Below are positions 25,532 through 26,496 of a stretch of 26,496 nucleotides of DNA, piece after piece (the first letter of the stretch is position 1; the number at the start of each line of letters is the position of its first letter). Both the position numbers and the translations under genes were made by a program. The stretch is from the NCBI GenBank assembly GCA_013416795.1, contig RQSC01000006.1, positions 167,447 through 193,942 on the forward strand, given 5' to 3'. Source of the DNA: Prasinococcaceae sp. CCMP 1430 (lineage: Eukaryota > Prasinodermophyta > Palmophyllophyceae > Prasinococcales > Prasinococcaceae). The notes beneath the pieces are model-generated. The model was not told the DNA's origin. It saw only the letters and a program-made list of their open reading frames with translations, and did not search any database.

Positions 25532-25960
25532 GCGCTGCGAAGCGACCACGTCGCCCATGGCGGCGACCATCCGGACGTTGCACGGACGTGCGACGTTATT
25601 GGTCTGATAGTGATCGCGCTTGTTGGCTTCGCAGCAATGACAAACATGCCATTCAACGTACACACACGTGCACTGTACCACCGCACGTACGTACCCTGGG
25701 AGCTATGCCTGCACGTGTGTGTTGCGAAGCTCCCGCCTCCCCTGCTGCGCGGGCCGGCTTCGCACACAGGCACGGGCGGTGCGGCTGGTGGAGCGGTGGT
25801 GCCAATGCTGTCATTGCGACGAGCGCGTGCCCGCACCGGGGTCCGGGGCACTCCTCTCGCCGCGATGCGGTCGCACGCCCAGAGTTCAACCCAGCTTTTC
25901 AGCCCGTCCACGCCGCCACGGCCACAGTCAGCGCCTCGGGCGTGCCCGTGGGGGTGAGCG
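25532..25960 (+). pseudogene. In-frame extension of the TPR gene beyond TAG (decayed repeat)
   Basis: After TAG (25529-25531) the same frame continues ALRSDHVAHGGDHPDVARTC, DVIGLIVIALVGFAAMTNMP and stays open to about 25957. GDHPDVARTCDVIG corresponds to the repeat core GDDHPDVAETRNNIG, and TAGGCGCTGCGA replaces the GAGGCGCTGCGG of intact units. So the array once extended further and the stop arose within a repeat. The following 16 or so residues are strongly hydrophobic. No evidence that it is translated. Confidence 0.5.
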
Positions 25961-25990
25961 CGAGCGCCGCCTTTTCGCGCAGTTGCTCCG

Positions 25991-26262
25991 CGCATTTGCA
26001 TGTACTTACACATGTACATTATACGGTGGATGCTCTCAAAGCTTCCCCATCCGTTCTATTCTTTCGCCAGGAAAGACGCGCGACGGTGCGCGTCCACCGT
26101 CGAGTGCGCGCGGTCCGCGCGAGCCGCCGAGGGGGCGGGTGCTGCTCGCGCAAGCTCCGCGAAATTACATCACATTTTCACACACATAATTTACGCTGTG
26201 CGAACTCAAAGAGTCCAATTCCGAACGTTTTTTTTGCCGGGAAAGCGCCGGGCGGGTGCCGG
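25991..26262 (+). repeat. Diverged direct repeat, two copies about 171 bp apart
   Basis: Copy 1 at about 25991-26087 and copy 2 at about 26162-26262 share the order CATxxxxTACACA, CTCAAAG, TTCTTTCGCCAGGAAAG (copy 2: TTTTTTTGCCGGGAAAG) and CGxxCGGTGC. Similarity is patchy but collinear. Noncoding; possibly 3' flanking duplication. Confidence 0.5.
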
Positions 26263-26294
26263 TCAGATTTTTCCGGCGCGGATCGCGATTCTCC

Positions 26295-26496
<202 letters not shown>

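Noticed and set aside
24236-25681. A 481-codon minus-strand open frame across the TPR array
   Set aside because: It is the antisense shadow of the 126-bp repeats; the plus frame carries the TPR consensus and continues a recognised NTPase.

Overview
This window looks like nuclear DNA of a GC-rich photosynthetic protist with a secondary plastid. A haptophyte (perhaps a pavlovophyte) is my best guess from gene content and style; the species cannot be fixed from the sequence. It carries spliceosomal introns, nucleus-encoded plastid genes (bL31c, cpSRP54, ChlM), a eukaryotic proteasome subunit (Rpn5) and a PPR protein. Long (CA)n/(GT)n tracts fill introns and spacers. It is a draft: N gaps lie at 2042, 6981, 8969, 11082, 13720-13729 and 14727, mostly in CG-extreme sequence near gene 5' ends.

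Layout. 170-676 (-): two exons of a DnaJ-type zinc-finger protein running off the left edge. 680-1870: a spacer with a decayed mariner-like transposase scrap and tandem cassettes. 2043-5209 (+): an eleven-exon DUF4336 gene. 5770-8890 (-): plastid ribosomal protein bL31c, with exons out of order. 7755-8531 and 10333-10893 (-): the two halves of Rpn5. 8970-10292 (-): a PPR protein lying between those halves. 11240-11475 (+): last exon of a UBA-domain protein. 12198-13719 (-): cpSRP54. 14728-15737 (+): ChlM. 16735-20169 (+): a large intronless Sel1-repeat membrane protein. 20198-20331: a decayed ChlM tail. 20529-21559 (-): a SAM methyltransferase. 21746-21935: a near-exact second ChlM tail. 22475-25531 (+): an intronless NLR-like NTPase with a helical-bundle N terminus and nine TPRs. 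The window ends in a (CA)n tract that runs off the right edge.

Three things stand out. First, the introns follow a distinct grammar: GTGCG donors, a CTGAC-type branch site often 40-118 nt from the acceptor, then an AG-free, commonly (CA)n, stretch ending in CAG or TAG; many also begin with a GU-rich tract complementary to the CA tract. Second, the 7-11 kb region is scrambled relative to two genes, bL31c and Rpn5, and holds a 158-bp exact repeat, so a mis-joined assembly is the simplest reading. Third, 15.9-25.6 kb is compositionally different, with two large intronless multi-repeat genes (one resembling a cell-death NLR) interleaved with repeated copies of the ChlM 3' end.
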